From contig VIIQ02000073.1 of NCBI GenBank assembly GCA_007449985.2, positions 345,523 to 409,522 on the forward strand: a stretch of 64,000 nt of DNA. Reading direction: 5' to 3'. Made by a program: the position numbers and the translations under genes. The notes under the pieces are model-generated. The model ran no database searches and was not told the DNA's origin. It was given only the letters and a program-made list of their open reading frames with translations. Source of the stretch: Desmodesmus armatus (lineage: Eukaryota > Chlorophyta > Chlorophyceae > Sphaeropleales > Scenedesmaceae). Below are positions 15,092-27,900 of this stretch, one piece after another (the first letter of the stretch is position 1; every line of letters starts with the position of its first letter).

Positions 15092-17048
15092 GCGCAGCCA
15101 GCGCGCAGCAAGCATACTGCCTGTGCTGACATGCCGCAGCAGGCGGCACCGGCAGCACAGCAGGCCTGCAGCAGGCACCACATGTCCCAGGCACAGCAGC
15201 ACACAGCTTGCAGCAGTTTCACCGTGCTTGCCCGAGTGTTGGTTTGACATGGACAGCAGGGCAGCGGCCTCATGGGGAACAGTTGCCGGCATGGTGTGCT
15301 ACGCTAGTGGCTGTGACACAGGCTTGGCATGGCAGCATTGCTGCTACCAGCAAGTTGTGGCTGGTCTTGCTGGTGTGGTGTCATGTTGAGGGGTGTGCGG
15401 GCTTGAGGCCCTTGTGCCTTGTGCGGGCCAGTTGGTATGAGGGTAGCATGTTTAGCAAGCATCATCAGCTGTGTACCATTACAAATGCCTGCACCCCGCA
15501 GGTCAGGAGGGAGGCACATGCATGCCTGGTGTTGGGCTGTTGGTGTCAGTTTGTCGGTGTAACCAGCCCTGTCATCACAGACAGTGTTTGGTGCAACCGT
15601 TAGTCGTAACACCAACACGTTGCCTGTGAGTTTCGGCCCTGATGACAGACACAGATGGCATCACAACACATCATGCCAGTGCATGCATGCCAGCCACTGC
15701 AGCAGGCCCAGAACCAACTTTGAAGTTGGGCACCATGCACGCCCAACTTAAAAAGTCAGCAGACAACCACAAGCGGATAACCACCAGCAACAGATAAACA
15801 CTGTGCAGGCTTGGCATGTGAAAAGCGGGTTGATAGATGTACCAAGGCATGGGTTCAACCAATGCAGCAGTGCTCTGCCAAGGTGTAGCACTCAAGACAG
15901 TGCATCACCCTTGGTCCCAGAGCATGTGTTAAACACATGAGTTACAACCATGAAGTGCATGTCATGATGCTGATGATGATCAACATGTGTGATGTCCACT
16001 CTTGCAGGATGTCACTTCAAGATGTTACGCTCATGCACATGTCAACACTTAGACCTTCTGCAAGAGCGTGCAGCAATGACGATGGAGAGATAACGCGCAG
16101 TATTGTGACGGTATGGATGTGTGTGCATGATGCAACTCGCAAGGGCAGCATGGTCCCAAGGATTCTGCGTCAGTCAGCAACACTGGTGTGACGCAGCAAG
16201 GTGTCACAACATGCAGGCACTCAGCACCACGATAGCACCACTGCACGCAGAAGCATGGCTCTGTACTCCGACAGCAATAACACTGCTCCCCTGGCTGCCT
16301 AGCTGTCAGCAAACACAACCCTGCAGCCAGGGTGTTGCCGGGCTTTTTGCCAACACACTCCTGGTGCCAACAACAGTGCAGGCTTTGCAAAGCTTGGTTC
16401 ATTCCAGACGGCAGCAAGGGCAAACCAGCAACTCAACACTGCAATGCACATGGTCTTGTGCTGGTTGCACAGCAGACCTTCAACCCACGAGGGGTGTAGG
16501 TAAATGGCCGGTACCAAAGCAGAGCAGCACACGATTGCTTGGTATGCTGATCGACAGCTGCATGTGCTGCAGTGTGCTGGTGATGGTAAGCACTCCACAG
16601 GCTGTGCTGGCAGCACCAACCACAATCCGTCTTGTGACAACATATGCACCAGCACACATATGCACTTCCTGTGTCTCCACACACCTTCACAAAGCAGACG
16701 GCAGCACCTGCTGTGTAGGACAGCAGGCCCTGCATACTCACTCCACTCAACATGTGCAGCCGAAATGGCCGCAATGCACAGCGTGTTCCGGGCTGTAAAC
16801 ACATATACATACCCCAGAATGCAAGGGCGCGGGAACATCACTGCCACCCACGACAGAGTCCAGCCCCCCAACACAGCATTGCCTTCTCAAGCCCCGGGAA
16901 GAGTGACAGCGCCTCCAATTGCTTCAGGCACTGCCACCTCTGCTGCTGAAGGGTTTGGCGCCACTGCCACCTCTCATGCAAGGCCACTTGCAGCAAACTG
17001 CTGCTAGCCCTGGCTTGACATGCAGTAGCGCTGTCGCCCTGCTGCTCT
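15092..17048. other. Convergent intergenic region between Rab11 and COX16
   Basis: No convincing gene is seen. The plus strand is G/T-rich to about 15640 and C/A-rich after that, as expected if the left part is the Rab11 3' UTR and the right part the COX16 3' UTR on the other strand. A short hairpin (GAAGTTGGGC against GCCCAACTTA) lies near 15722-15750. Confidence 0.5.
15558..15562 (+). promoter_or_regulatory. Candidate polyadenylation signal of Rab11 (TGTAA)
   Basis: This TGTAA lies 467 nt after the Rab11 stop, just before the strand-composition switch near 15640. Confidence 0.4.
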
Positions 17049-17603
17049 TCACTCGTCATCATCGTCGTCTGTGCGTGGCACTGGCTTGTAGTCAAACTTG
17101 TTGATGTCGACGCTGCTTTTGATGTTGCTCAGCTCGTCTTCGAGGGAGGGCGTGCTGTCTACTGCTGGGCCAGTGGCCAGGCGCTTCATGCGCTCAATGG
17201 GATCATACTCCTCTAGCTTGTCATAGCCACGGGATCCATGCTGCAGCGGGGGGGCGGGGGGGGGGGGGGGGGAGAGAGCAGCACAGGGGAAATAAACAGC
17301 GGAAAGAGTGAACAGCATTGCTTGTGAAGAGGTGCTTTGGGGTGGTAGCATGTTTGTGCCAGCTGTGTTTGCGTTGCATTGGCTGTGCATGGATGAGAGT
17401 GCCCACTGCTGACTTGGTGCTGACGACAGGACATGGGCACTAATTGAATAGCTTGTGCACATTGATGCATGACTCACCCGTATTTGCAGCTTGCTGTCCA
17501 TGAGTTGACTCAGGCCCCACCAAGCAAACACCACAAAGCCAACCATGGGGAGTGTGGTCCTGACGAAGGTGCCGTTGGTCCATCCCGACTGCTTGGCAAG
17601 CAT
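17049..17603 (-). CDS. COX16: Cytochrome c oxidase assembly protein COX16
   Basis: Two exons, 17478-17603 and 17049-17240, joined in phase 0, give 105 aa. Residues ~14-34 form one membrane segment (TTLPMVGFVVFAWWGLSQLM). After it come DKLEEYDPIERMKRLA and the plant-type tail SLEDELSNIKSSVDINKFDY KPVPR, followed by a run of acidic residues. This order (basic start, single TM, charged tail ending in a VDI-Y motif) matches plant COX16, a mitochondrial inner-membrane factor that helps assemble COX2 into complex IV. A 25-base G-rich run on the plus strand (17247-17271) is a C-run directly before the acceptor of exon 2. The gene starts 398 bp from nucleolin, head to head. Confidence 0.85.
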   Translation of the reverse strand: MLAKQSGWTNGTFVRTTLPMVGFVVFAWWGLSQLMDSKLQIRVSHASMCTSYSISAHVLSSAPSQQWALSSMHSQCNANTAGTNMLPPQSTSSQAMLFTLSAVYFPCAALSPPPPPAPPLQHGSRGYDKLEEYDPIERMKRLATGPAVDSTPSLEDELSNIKSSVDINKFDYKPVPRTDDDDDE

Positions 17604-18001
17604 GTTAGCAGAGAGGGTGTGATTGAGATGATTTTAGACCTGGTGGTGTGGAAGTCTCAGCTGCTTCTCAGCGTCATTTGCGGACTCTGCACAAAAAAGT
17701 ATCTATGCGATCAGTGTGATGAGTTTTGTGTGTTGCACCGCTTTCGTAAACTGCTTTGCCGTCGCGAATAGAATATAAACTTCTTGCATTACCATTACTC
17801 CTGTCAGGGCTCAAAGCGCGTGCATCGCAGAACTGAGTTGACAAAATGCCTGTTATCACTCAACTGTATTGACCAGAGGCAATCGGCACATGCACGAAGG
17901 CCGTCCGTGTTCGGTCCCAAACCACTCTGCAACTCTCCGCTGCAGTTTTGTCCCCTAGGCCGCTCTAGGGCCACCCAGCTCAAACAGCAGTCCCAGCAAA
18001 A
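17604..18001. promoter_or_regulatory. Shared upstream region of COX16 and nucleolin
   Basis: These 398 bp lie between two divergent start codons. They are less GC-rich in the middle than the surroundings. I see no named motif. Confidence 0.4.
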
Positions 18002-21000
18002 ATGGCAAAGGCAAAGGCTGCTGCAAAGCCTGCAAAGGCTGAGGTCAAGGCCAAGCAGGCCGCAGTGAAGAAGGAGACAAAGAAGAAGGTGCGGGGCAGT
18101 GGTGCCGCTTTGTGCTGCCGCTTGACTGCTGCTGCTGCTGCTGCTCACGGCGTCGCTGGTGGTGTCGTAGGCCCCCGTGAAGGCGGAATCAAGCGAGTCA
18201 AGTGACGACTCATCAGACGAGGATGAGGAGGAGGCCACACCCGTGGTGCAGAAGGTGAGTAGCTCCCGGTCCCTGGTGCCCGATAGAGCTGCCAGGTCGA
18301 CCTTTTGCACCGGCGCAAGCAGTAGTACATTTGTGTTATTGCTTGACTTTATTTGCGTACTTTCTTTCCTGCAGGGCGGCAAGGCACCTGCCAAGGCCGA
18401 CAGCAGCAGTGAGGTGAGGGGGGTTTGCTGTTTGTGCTAGGGTGTGTGGTTGCAGCCGCCCACAGCCTGCCTTTTCATCTCCTCTCGCACCTTCTGTAGC
18501 GTGATGGCTCTGCCTTCATGATCAGCCCTGCCCCTGCCCCTCACCTGGCTGGGCGTTTGACTAACTGAGCCTCAACAGTGACAGCAGTGCATTGGCGGCC
18601 GTTGCTTGCCTAGCCGACACCCTGACATGGCTTGCTGACCCCTTCTGTTGTATGATTACGTCATGTGCTGCAGGATGACTCATCTGACTCATCAGAGGAC
18701 TCTGACAGTGAGGAGGAGGCACCCAAGAAGGCTGCTGTAGCAAACGGTGCCGCAAACGGGGCCGCAAAGAAGAAGGTACGCATACATTATCATCAAGCCA
18801 GGTGTCTTATACACCCACTGGCCAATGCAGCACACGCTGCTGGCTGCACAGCGCACTAGTGCACACGTGACCCCTTCACTCACGGAGGACACTTGGTGCT
18901 AGGTTTGCCTGCCTGCCGGCCTGTGGTGCCGGCCTGTGCGTTCCCCCTGGTGTATGCATCCTTCTCCGTGCATGACAGTTTTCCCTGCTTGATCATTTGT
19001 TGTGGATGTCAGGTAGCCGCCCCTCTACTCATATGCTGGGTGTGCTGTTGACTTCGCTGGGTGTGCTGTTGACATCGCCCTGTTGGCTGTGCTTGCCTGC
19101 CAGCCCTTGTCTGCTTGCCCTGCGTTCCTGGGTGCCACTGGTAATCGCATTGCACCTGCCCTTTTCTTCCTTTCCTCATGTACCTTGCCTCTCCTTACCT
19201 CTCCATACGAAACCCTTGTGCTCACCGTGTTCTGTGTACTTGCTGACCCACCTGCCGACCCCCCGTTCACAGGCTGAGTCCTCAGACGACGACAGCTCTG
19301 ATGACAGCAGTGAGGAGGAGAGCAGCGAAGAGGAGGAGAAGCCAGCAGCAAAGAAGGAGGCCGCCAAGCCAGCTGCCAAGGCCGCTGCCAAGGTGATTGA
19401 GACTGACGAGGGCACTCTTGTGCACCATAGTGCACGTCGTTGTCGTGCATCCAATCAGTCTGTAGGGCTCGTTATGACAGTAAGCCGGTCTGCTCCGACT
19501 CAGGCTGGTTCACCTAGTGCCGGCCTGCTGCCAGGGTCAAACTCCTCTTCATACATTTGTGCATGGTGCCATGCTCTGCGGCTGCAAAGCCACTGCTCCC
19601 TCTCTCTTCATGTCTATTGCTCAACCCTTTCACATCCCTTGGTGATAGGACAGTGAATCCGCATAGCATTTTTGGTGAAGGAGCTGTCATGCGAGCATGG
19701 CTCCCTGCTTGAGCTGGTGCTTGTGACAGCCAGGTACACTGAGAACTGCTGCCCTTAGAGGCACACCATAGGGCATCCGGCCTGGGGCTTGGACAAGCCA
19801 GTTTTGCCCACCAGCCTCTTTTGCCACCTATATCACTGTGAGGTGAAGTGGTGCTGTGATAGAGTGTCTGCTGCACACATAGGCTACTGCTGAAGGTGTG
19901 TGTTCCTGCACATGCGATTTCATGGTTGTCATATTCACAGTACCTGTTTCCTGTGTTATCCCCTGACCCACCGTTCACAGGCTGAGTCCTCAGACGACGA
20001 CAGCGATGACGACAGCAGTGAGGAGGAGAGCAGCGAGGAGGAGGAGAAGCCAGCAGCAAAGAAGGCAGCAGCACCCGCAGCCAAGAAGGCAGCAGCAGCA
20101 GCAGCAGCCGACAGCAGCGACGACAGCAGCGAAGAGGAGGACAGCAGCAGTGAGGAGGAGGAGGAGAAGCCAGCTGCCAAGGCTGCTGCTAAGCCAGCTA
20201 AGGCTGCTGCTGCTGCTGCCAAGAAGGGCAGCGATGATGACAGCAGTGAGGAGGAGAGCAGTGAGGAGGAGAGCAGTGAGGAGGATGAGGAGATGGAGGA
20301 GGCTCCTGCTGCTGCTGCTGCCAAGCGCAAGTCTGACAAGGAGGCGGAGGAGGTGGGGGGACATGCTGCCGAGGGGGGCAGGGTGAGCTGGGTGCCTGCT
20401 ACGTAGGAAACGAACATGTAGGCCTATCAAGCATGGCCCTTGTTGAAGTGTACAAGCAATCTCGAGCTCTCACAGATATACATCAGTCTGTCTTTTGTAC
20501 GGCAGTCTATCTTTTTTTGCAGGTTTGCAGGTTTGCATGCTTTCTCTTGGGTATCAAAAACAGCAGTCCAAGGACTCCACTGTGACAAGGGAACCCCCGT
20601 GTCCAGCAGACTTTTCACTGACTGTGTTCCCTGCCCATTTCCTCCCCGCTGCGTCATCTCCTCCTTCCTCCTGCCCTTCCTCTTCTCCCCGCCCTCGCAG
20701 CCTGCTGCCAAGAAGAAGCAGCGCCTGGACGTTGACGGCTCTGCTGCTGCCACCGGTGGCGACCAGCCCACCACCATCTTTGTGGGCAACCTGCCCTGGA
20801 GTGCAACAGACGAGCAGATCAGCGGCCTGTTTGCTGACTGCGGGGAGGTCACAGGCGTGCGCATTGGTGAGTTGAGGGCTGCTGCTGCTGCTGCTACATG
20901 GTCAGTGAAAATAATGCTAGTGGGGACGTCCTTGGCATGTAGAGTTGCGCTAAGGGATCTTCTTACACCCATACCTTATGTTGGTGGCATGGGGCCTGAC

Positions 21001-22820
21001 ACCCATGAGCAGCAACGCTGACAGAAGCTGCGCGAAGGGGCATGCCAGAATTAATCTGCATGACTGTTATACAGGTTGTTCCTGCCATGGCCCCTCTTGG
21101 GTGCTTCCGTCGGATAGGTTCTGTACAGGGGTTTCAGGGCCTTGTGCCCCATCAACACACACGACAACTACAAGGCCCACCAAGGCCTGCACATACAGCT
21201 GCCGCACCCACAGGAACCTCCATGCATGCATGCCTGCACACCTGTTTGTGCTGACCCCTGCTCGCCTGCCCTCTGCTCTCTGCGCCTGCCTGTACCCTGC
21301 CGCTGTCCTCCCCTCTCTTACAACCCACAGCATACGACCAGGAGACCGGCCGCGCGCGTGGCTTTGCACATGTGGAGTTTGCTGACGGCGCTGCTGCAGC
21401 CTCTGCCGCTGCCAAGAACGGCGAGATCGAGCTGGACGGCCGCACGCTGCGCCTTGACGTCAGCGCAGGCCGCGGCGGCGGCGGCAACACACCCGGCGGC
21501 AACAGGGGCGGCCAGCCCACTGACGGCACAACTGTGTTTGTGAAGGGCTTTGACACCTCAGGTGCGGTTGGATGGGGGCAATGGGGTTTAGGGAGGGCTT
21601 GAGGATGATACAGCCGACAGTGTGAATGTTGTTCCAGAGGGGTCTCCAAGGGTTGGGCGACTCACTGGAATCATGCGGATGGCTGATGGGAACAGCGAGG
21701 TGGATCTGCTGCTGCTGGCGCCTAGGAAGTGTGGCCCGCCTGGTAGCACACATCAGCATCCAGGCTCCATCTTCACTTGATGCAGGCATGCAGTGGCTTG
21801 ATCAGTCACCTGGTGACTGATGGTGTACTTCCAAAGTACAAGTACTAGTGCATGCGTGCAGGTCAATGTATGAGATCCTGCGTAAGGTCCAAGCCGAGTT
21901 TCACTACTGACACCTCTGCTCCTGCTCTTGCCTCCTCCCTCCCTCCCTCCTGTAGAGGGTGAGGACGCCGCCAAGGCCAGCCTGACCGAGGTGTTTGGCG
22001 AGTGCGGCAGCATCATGCGCATCCGCATGCCCACAGACCGCGACAGCGGGGAGCTCAAGGGCTTTGCATACATCGAGTTTGAGAGCGCGGACGCCAAGAC
22101 CAAGGCTGCAGAGTATGACGGCAGCGAGGCCTGCGGTGGATACCTCAAGGTGCGGCTGTGCTGGCCGTGTCTGCATGTGGTTTGCATGTGCTGTGCTGGC
22201 CGTGTTCGCATGTGTGTCATTTCAGCAGATGCTGCTTGATGTTTGAGGCGGAATGGGATGCTACTTTCATTGTGTACACTGTGTGCTTGGCTGGTGAACT
22301 GGGATGTTGTGAAGGGCTACAGCTCTGTCCTCGCATGTGGTGTGAGTGTGCGTGTGAGTGCCAGGGGCCTTGCTCTGGCAAGGTGTAATGCATCGTTCTG
22401 GCAAGGTGTAATGCATCGTTCTTCCAGGGCGCACTGAAAGTACATCTGCACTTTCAATACACTGGCACAGTTGCAGGATGCTTGTCTCACACCCCGTCCA
22501 TCATGTGCTGCTGCTGTTTATCACAGGTGGACATCAACGTGGCACCCAGGACGCCAGGTGGTGGCTTCGACGGCGGCCGTGGCGGCGGTGGTTTCGGCGG
22601 CCGTGGTGGTTTCGGCGGCAGGGGCGGCGGCCGCGGTTTTGGCGGCCGTGACGGCGGCAGGGGTGGCGGCAGGGGCTTTGGCGGCCGCGGCGGCCGTGAC
22701 GGCGGCCGCGGTAGGGGCGGCTTCGGCGGCCGTGACGGCGGCCGCGGTAGGGGCGGCCGCGGTGGCATGAGGATTGACACCTCCAGTGCCAGCGGCAAGA
22801 AGACCACATTCGACGATTAA
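18002..22820 (+). CDS. NUC: Nucleolin (acidic tracts, two RRMs, RGG tail)
   Basis: Ten exons are 18002-18088, 18171-18254, 18375-18413, 18674-18775, 19273-19392, 19981-20352, 20701-20866, 21331-21561, 21956-22149 and 22527-22820, about 562 aa. Residues 1-~270 alternate Lys/Ala-rich and Ser/Asp/Glu-rich blocks, which are typical casein-kinase-2 targets. RRM1 shows RNP2 IFVGNL and RNP1 RGFAHVEF. RRM2 shows RNP2 VFVKGF and RNP1 KGFAYIEF. The last exon encodes a Gly/Arg-rich (RGG) tail ending KKTTFDD. This is the plant/yeast nucleolin (NSR1/Gar2) layout with two RRMs, acting in the nucleolus in rDNA transcription and pre-rRNA processing. Exons 5 and 6 begin with the same sequence and acceptor and arose by tandem duplication. 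Confidence 0.95.
19245..20100 (+). repeat. Duplicated acidic exons 5 and 6 of nucleolin
   Basis: Both exons start GCTGAGTCCTCAGACGACGA after an identical CCGTTCACAG acceptor. They share the following Ser/Glu block up to AAGCCAGCAGCAAAGAAGG. The repeat period is 708 bp. Both copies keep the frame. Confidence 0.85.
22375..22421 (+). repeat. Two-unit tandem repeat in nucleolin intron 9
   Basis: The unit TGGCAAGGTGTAATGCATCG, about 23 bp long with its spacer, occurs twice in a row. Confidence 0.8.
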
Positions 22821-22890
22821 GCACCGCGGCTGTCTGCAGTTGGTGGGGGTCTGTTTATCTAGGCGCGATTTCCACCAGCTGTGGGATGTC

Positions 22891-22895
22891 TGTAA
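22891..22895 (+). promoter_or_regulatory. Candidate polyadenylation signal of nucleolin (TGTAA)
   Basis: This TGTAA lies 70 nt after the stop in the context GTCTGTAAGCAT. The same context recurs with TGTAA at 23008-23012, so the transcript may have two alternative ends. Confidence 0.5.
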
Positions 22896-24238
22896 GCATT
22901 GGAGCCGATTATGTGCAGGCCCTCCTATATCAGCTGTGTCAGTGAGGGATGCGTCCTGCGGCCTGTGCTGTTGGCTGGTCGGCTGGTTGGCATGATGGTG
23001 TGTTGTCTGTAAGCATCAAGCAGGAGTTGCGTGTGTGCGCGCTGTGTATCTGAGATGTTGCAGCCTTGTGTGGTGCAGCCGTGGCTCTAGCTGCGGTCAC
23101 AAATCATGTGTAAGACACTTGGACTGATGTGTGTGTGTGCTGTGTGCAGCTATGTGCTGTACTGAATGAAAGGCAAGGGAAGTTGGTGGATGCAGGGGCG
23201 AACCCTCATTGCTGTTCCTGTGACAGACATAGCCCCTGTGCGCTACTGCCCGGTCAATCCTGCGGGATGGGCGTGTGGTGCGCGTGTGATTGCGTGCAGT
23301 TGGGCGCCTGTCAGCTGTTGCCACTGGTAATTACCCTGGCCCTACACGTCTGTGGTCTTTTGAGCAGTGCAGTGAGACTGCCAGCACGTCTTTCTATCGC
23401 ACCCACTGTAGGGGCCATGCTGAGGTGGGGTGTATGCCAGTTATGCCTTATGCCGCATACAAACGTTGTCAGGGTCATGCTGGGCGGTTGACTGTTGCTT
23501 AAGACCCCCCCCCCCCAGCACGGTATATGCCAAGGTGTGGGGCGGGGCAGATGCTGGTGCAGTTGGGGTTGTTGCCCTGAGGAGTCTGTGCACAGCTGCT
23601 AAGGAAAGGTGCTTGGCGCAGTGTATTCCAAGAGCCCCCAGTAGGTTGATCGTCCACTTGTGGAGGCTGCTGCACCCCACAGGTATTGTCGGTGTTGCGT
23701 CTGTGGTGTTTGACAGGCAGCCTCAGCAGCGTGACAGTGTGGCTTACAGTGTGGCTGGTCACTCCTTGATCTAGGTAGTGTTCATCTCTTAGCTTGGTCT
23801 GCTTGCTTGAGGCTTGTTGGGGTTGTTGCTGTTGCTGTGTTGGTGTGCTGTGACTTGTAGCACGCTGCTTCTTTGTTGAAGGAATGACGATGAGCAAGCT
23901 GTTGTTATGCGCTCCAATCATGCGCTCCAGGAGGAATTCTGTAAGGACTTTACAAGGTGTATGTTGTTCAAGCCAAGTAATGGAGGTGACATGTGGTGTA
24001 ACTTGGCGACCGACGATCTCTTAGGGAGAGTGGGGGTCAGGGAGGTTGGTGGTACAGACAATACACAGTCTTCTGCCTGCTAGCATTAATGGCAGGCGTT
24101 GCTCGAGTAGGTTGAGGCTGAATCCAACCTGTCCAGGGAAACAGCTTGCATGCTCTCAACACTGTTGAACAGAGTTCAACAAATTATGATCCCATTTCAT
24201 TGTATGGTGCTTTTAGACAGTGTGAAACAAGGCCTTGC

Positions 24239-24317
24239 CACATGAATGCAAGCTGTCTCCACAGGAAATCACGCTACCTCCCCGGTTCCGGGCACTGTCT
24301 CACATGAATGCAAGCTG
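24239..24317 (+). mobile_element. Short SINE-like insertion, copy 2
   Basis: A 45-bp body (24256-24300) is flanked by a perfect 17-bp direct repeat, CACATGAATGCAAGCTG, at 24239-24255 and 24301-24317. The body equals the last 45 bp of copy 1 at 7373-7417. Confidence 0.8.
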
Positions 24318-24984
24318 CACTCATCCTCTCCATGCCACGATGATGGCACGTGCCCAGCATATGCAGTAGCTTGCTGCGCCCCAACTGCACATCCCTTCCA
24401 CCTGGTTCACAGTTGCTGCTGGCACACTTGCTGCCTGGTGAACCCCCCAACCCCACTCAAACACATGTCTGCACCACACCCAGCCAATGCGCGTGACAGT
24501 CAGGGCAATGAAGTTGAGGATGAGCAAGGCCAGCACCTGGTGAGCAGGGTGGAGTGAAGGGCGGTGAGGTCTAAAGCTGCATAATTGCATGCTAATCTCA
24601 CAGTGCCCAACGGCTGATCAGAGCCGTCTTCTCTGGGTTACAGCATGATCTGCTCAGTGGTGGTGTACCAAGCGCCGATGTACAATCGCCACTTTCCTGC
24701 TGTGATCCGGCATGCCAACCTTAGGACTTTCTGGACTCTCAGACGTCTCTCTGCCGTCCTTCTGATCCATGCCACCTAGTATGAACCCCAAACCCTTTCC
24801 CGCGCAAACCTCAGGCGCGACCCAAGAGAGGTCCGTGTCGCTTGGCAGCTGTGATCTGACAAACAACGCTATGGGTGGTTTCCTGGTTTGTTTGAAGACA
24901 TGATCTAGCTACACAACTCAATTCCTGGTTGATGGGGTAGCTACATCCAGCGAGAGCTCTTTAAATCAGGCTTGCTTATAGAAG

Positions 24985-27900
24985 ATGGCAACCTCAACAC
25001 GACGCTGGGTTCGACGGGTAGCTAGCCTGCTCGGAAAGGAGAGAGCGCAAGCCCACGACAGACAGGCAGAGACGGGCGACGTAAGCTGCCAGGGATGGTT
25101 AACATCGTTCATCGGCTACGGTGCAAGCGGCTGTGGGGCCCAGCATCGCTGCTGCTCCATTCAACAAGACAACGCAGATACTGCAACAGCTCGTAGCGGC
25201 ATGTTTGGGCGATGAGGAGCGTGCACTGCATGTAGGATTACGCAGAAGTTTTAATTGACTGCTTTGGGTCGTTGCTTGGGTTGCAGGAGTGCTGTGGCGG
25301 GGCGGGCTTCAAGCAGAACAGTGCAGGACCCTTTGCTGCCAAGCAAGAACTGAGCGAGGGAGCCAGGGAGTTCTTCTTTGCGAGAGTGCCGCCCACTGTG
25401 ACAAGTGATGAGCTGCTAGCTGTGTTCAGCAAGTACGGGGTGGTGGAGAACCTGAACCTTTTCAAGTAAGTAATGCTGCAGCTGCAAACCTGCAGGATGA
25501 CACTATGCCCTGCACTGGTGATGCGCCTGCAAGTACAAGTGTTGTGCCACACCAAGCTATGTGAAGGGTTCTCAGTTCGTCTGCAGCACGTTTCCACCGC
25601 TGGCAGGCGCAAGGTGGCGCGTAGAGAAAGTCCCTACGCCCCCACTCCCATCCTCACGCACATATGTCCCTCCTGTGCCGTCGTGCTCTGCAGGGCTTTT
25701 GCCGAAGCGAAGACAAGCAAGGTGAGGAAATGTCCTGACGGGCCCAGTTTACAATACAGCTGTTTATAAAGACTAGCCTGGTATCAAGCCCCTACATCCT
25801 GCATGGCTGCATGGGCCTTCCTGACAGCAGGGGCTACTGCTGAAGAGCAGCACACACCATGCACGTCTGGTGCTGCCTGCACTTTCTCCTGTTGATTGCA
25901 GGGATGTGGCATTGTGTGCTTCCAGTCTGCAGCTGCCGCAGCAGCCGCGAAAGCAGAACTGCATGACAAGCACAAGTGGTCACCAGACTATGCCCCCATG
26001 GTGCTGGAGCGCGTGAATGACAAGAAGAAACGCAACATCAGCGAAGGCGGTGCGCAACAGCATCTGGGCTTCCAGCTTGGTTGGCTGCTGTACTAACAGG
26101 CTGTCAACATGCAAGATACCGACAGAGAGACATGGCAGTCGATGTGTATATGCCCTTGACACCGCACAGCCAGCTGACACCCACTGTCCGCAGCAACCAC
26201 AACTTACCCCGCTGTGTGATTGACATGCTGTGTGATTGACATAAAGATAGGGTCGCGCAACACATCAACCACTTTCAGTGCATGCACAACCCCGGTCATG
26301 TCCTGCAGGCAATGGTGAGCTGGTTTTCAAGCCCAAGTTCCTTACAAAGGTGCAGGCCAGTGATGCAGGCAGCACACCCCGCATCTCCCATGCAGGCAGC
26401 TGCGCCAGCCTGCCAGGCCCAGATCAATCCTCATGCAGCACGACCAGCGCAGACGGCACAGTGCGCTTCCTGAGCTGCAGCGCTGTGTGCAGCAGCGCCG
26501 GAAAGCAAGGCCGCGATGCCACATGCGTGCAGGACCGGGCCTGCGCCATGCCAGCCGGCAGCTACATGGCGCAGCTGGGTGCGGATGTCGTACACAGCAG
26601 CGGCTGCAATGTCATCCACAGTGGGCCGCTGTTCCAGGCTGCAGCAACATACCAGCAGCAGCAACAAGGGACCCGGCCGGGGCCAGGGCAGGCCTGCAGC
26701 AGCGGCTCGGGCCTCCTCGCCCGCAGCAGCACGTGTTCAACGGCCTCAGCGGTGCGCAGATGGCCAATTCTGCGCCTCAGCTTGGGACGCAGCAGGGCTG
26801 GCTGCAGCAGTGGCAGCTGGCAAACGGCGGGCAGCAGGGGCCTGCAGGGGCCCACCTGGACGAGCCCTGTGCTGCGCCTGCAGGCGGCGCCAACTTCAGC
26901 GCCAACAGCTACCTTGCCAACTTCAGGCCTCTGCAGGACCCCTGCATGCCTAACGCTGCTGCCATGACGGCTGCGGCCCTGTACACCGCCGCCATGACGC
27001 CCACGTCCCTCGCCATTCTGGCAGGCGGTGGCCAGCAGGACACCCTCGGTCGCTTTGCCGGCGGCCCCGCCGTCCTGCCTCTGGGGCCCTACCTGCGTGA
27101 TGACACCGCCTTCGGCAGCGGGATCATGAACCCTGCTGTGTTTGAGACGACACTGCCTGCCGTGCCCGCTGCCGGGGACAGCGTGGGCCTGCCCACCTTT
27201 GGCAACAGCAACGAGTGCTTCAGCACATACAGCAACTTCCTGGAAGGGCACCCCTCCATGCAGCTCGCGCAGGTGCGCGCGGGCGCGAGCGGCCACCTGT
27301 CCGGGTTGCCCCTGGTTTCCTCCTCCTGCCTAGCGGACGCTGCGGCAGCAGCAGACTGCAGCGCCAGCCTGCTCAACAGCGGCGCGTTTGCGAGCGGCGG
27401 GTATGCGGGTGTTGGTCTGCCGCAGTTGGCGCAGCAGCAGCAGCTGCTGCAGCCTCAGCACCCTCACCAGCGTGGCGCGCACCACAGTGGCAGCAACCTG
27501 CAGCTTACCACAGGGGCGCTGTACCGGGCGGCTGGCGGGACGTGGGATGGTGGTGACGAGCTTGCAGAGCTGCAGAGGGCCCACGTGATGACCCTGGATG
27601 ACTCTGGCTACTTCGATCTGTACAAGAGTGGCAGCAGCCTCGACAGCTTGAAGGGTGACGACGCCATGACCACGACCGCCACGGCCAACAGCAGCTACAG
27701 CCTTGCCAACAAGGTATCCAGCTGCAGCAGCACAGACACGCTCCACAGCGGCATGAGCGGCTCTGCGTCCGCTGTGGCGCTTGCGCGCCAGCAGCAGGAC
27801 CAGCTGCTCACCCTGCAGGAGCAGCGCCTGCTGCAGCTGGCAGGCATGGGGGCCTCTGCTGCGCAGCCCGGGCTGCAACAGATGGTGCCAGCTATCGGCA

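Larger units (their letters stand above)
22821..24984. other. Nucleolin 3' flank and intergenic region
   Basis: No gene is recognised. To about 24000 the plus strand is G/T-rich, as in other 3' flanks here. A second SINE-like copy lies at 24239-24317. The stretch 24640-24870 looks compositionally different from its surroundings but resembles nothing I know. Confidence 0.5.

Noticed and set aside
20006..20430. Arg-rich and Leu-rich open frames over nucleolin exon 6
   Set aside because: They are frame shadows of the acidic repeat; only the Ser/Glu frame joins the RRM exons.
26350..26760. Continuous reading of the RRM/KH-like gene in the first frame through its Ser/Gln-rich part
   Set aside because: That frame stops before the long C-terminal exon. 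An 89-nt GT-AG intron gives a closed model, though it is not certain.
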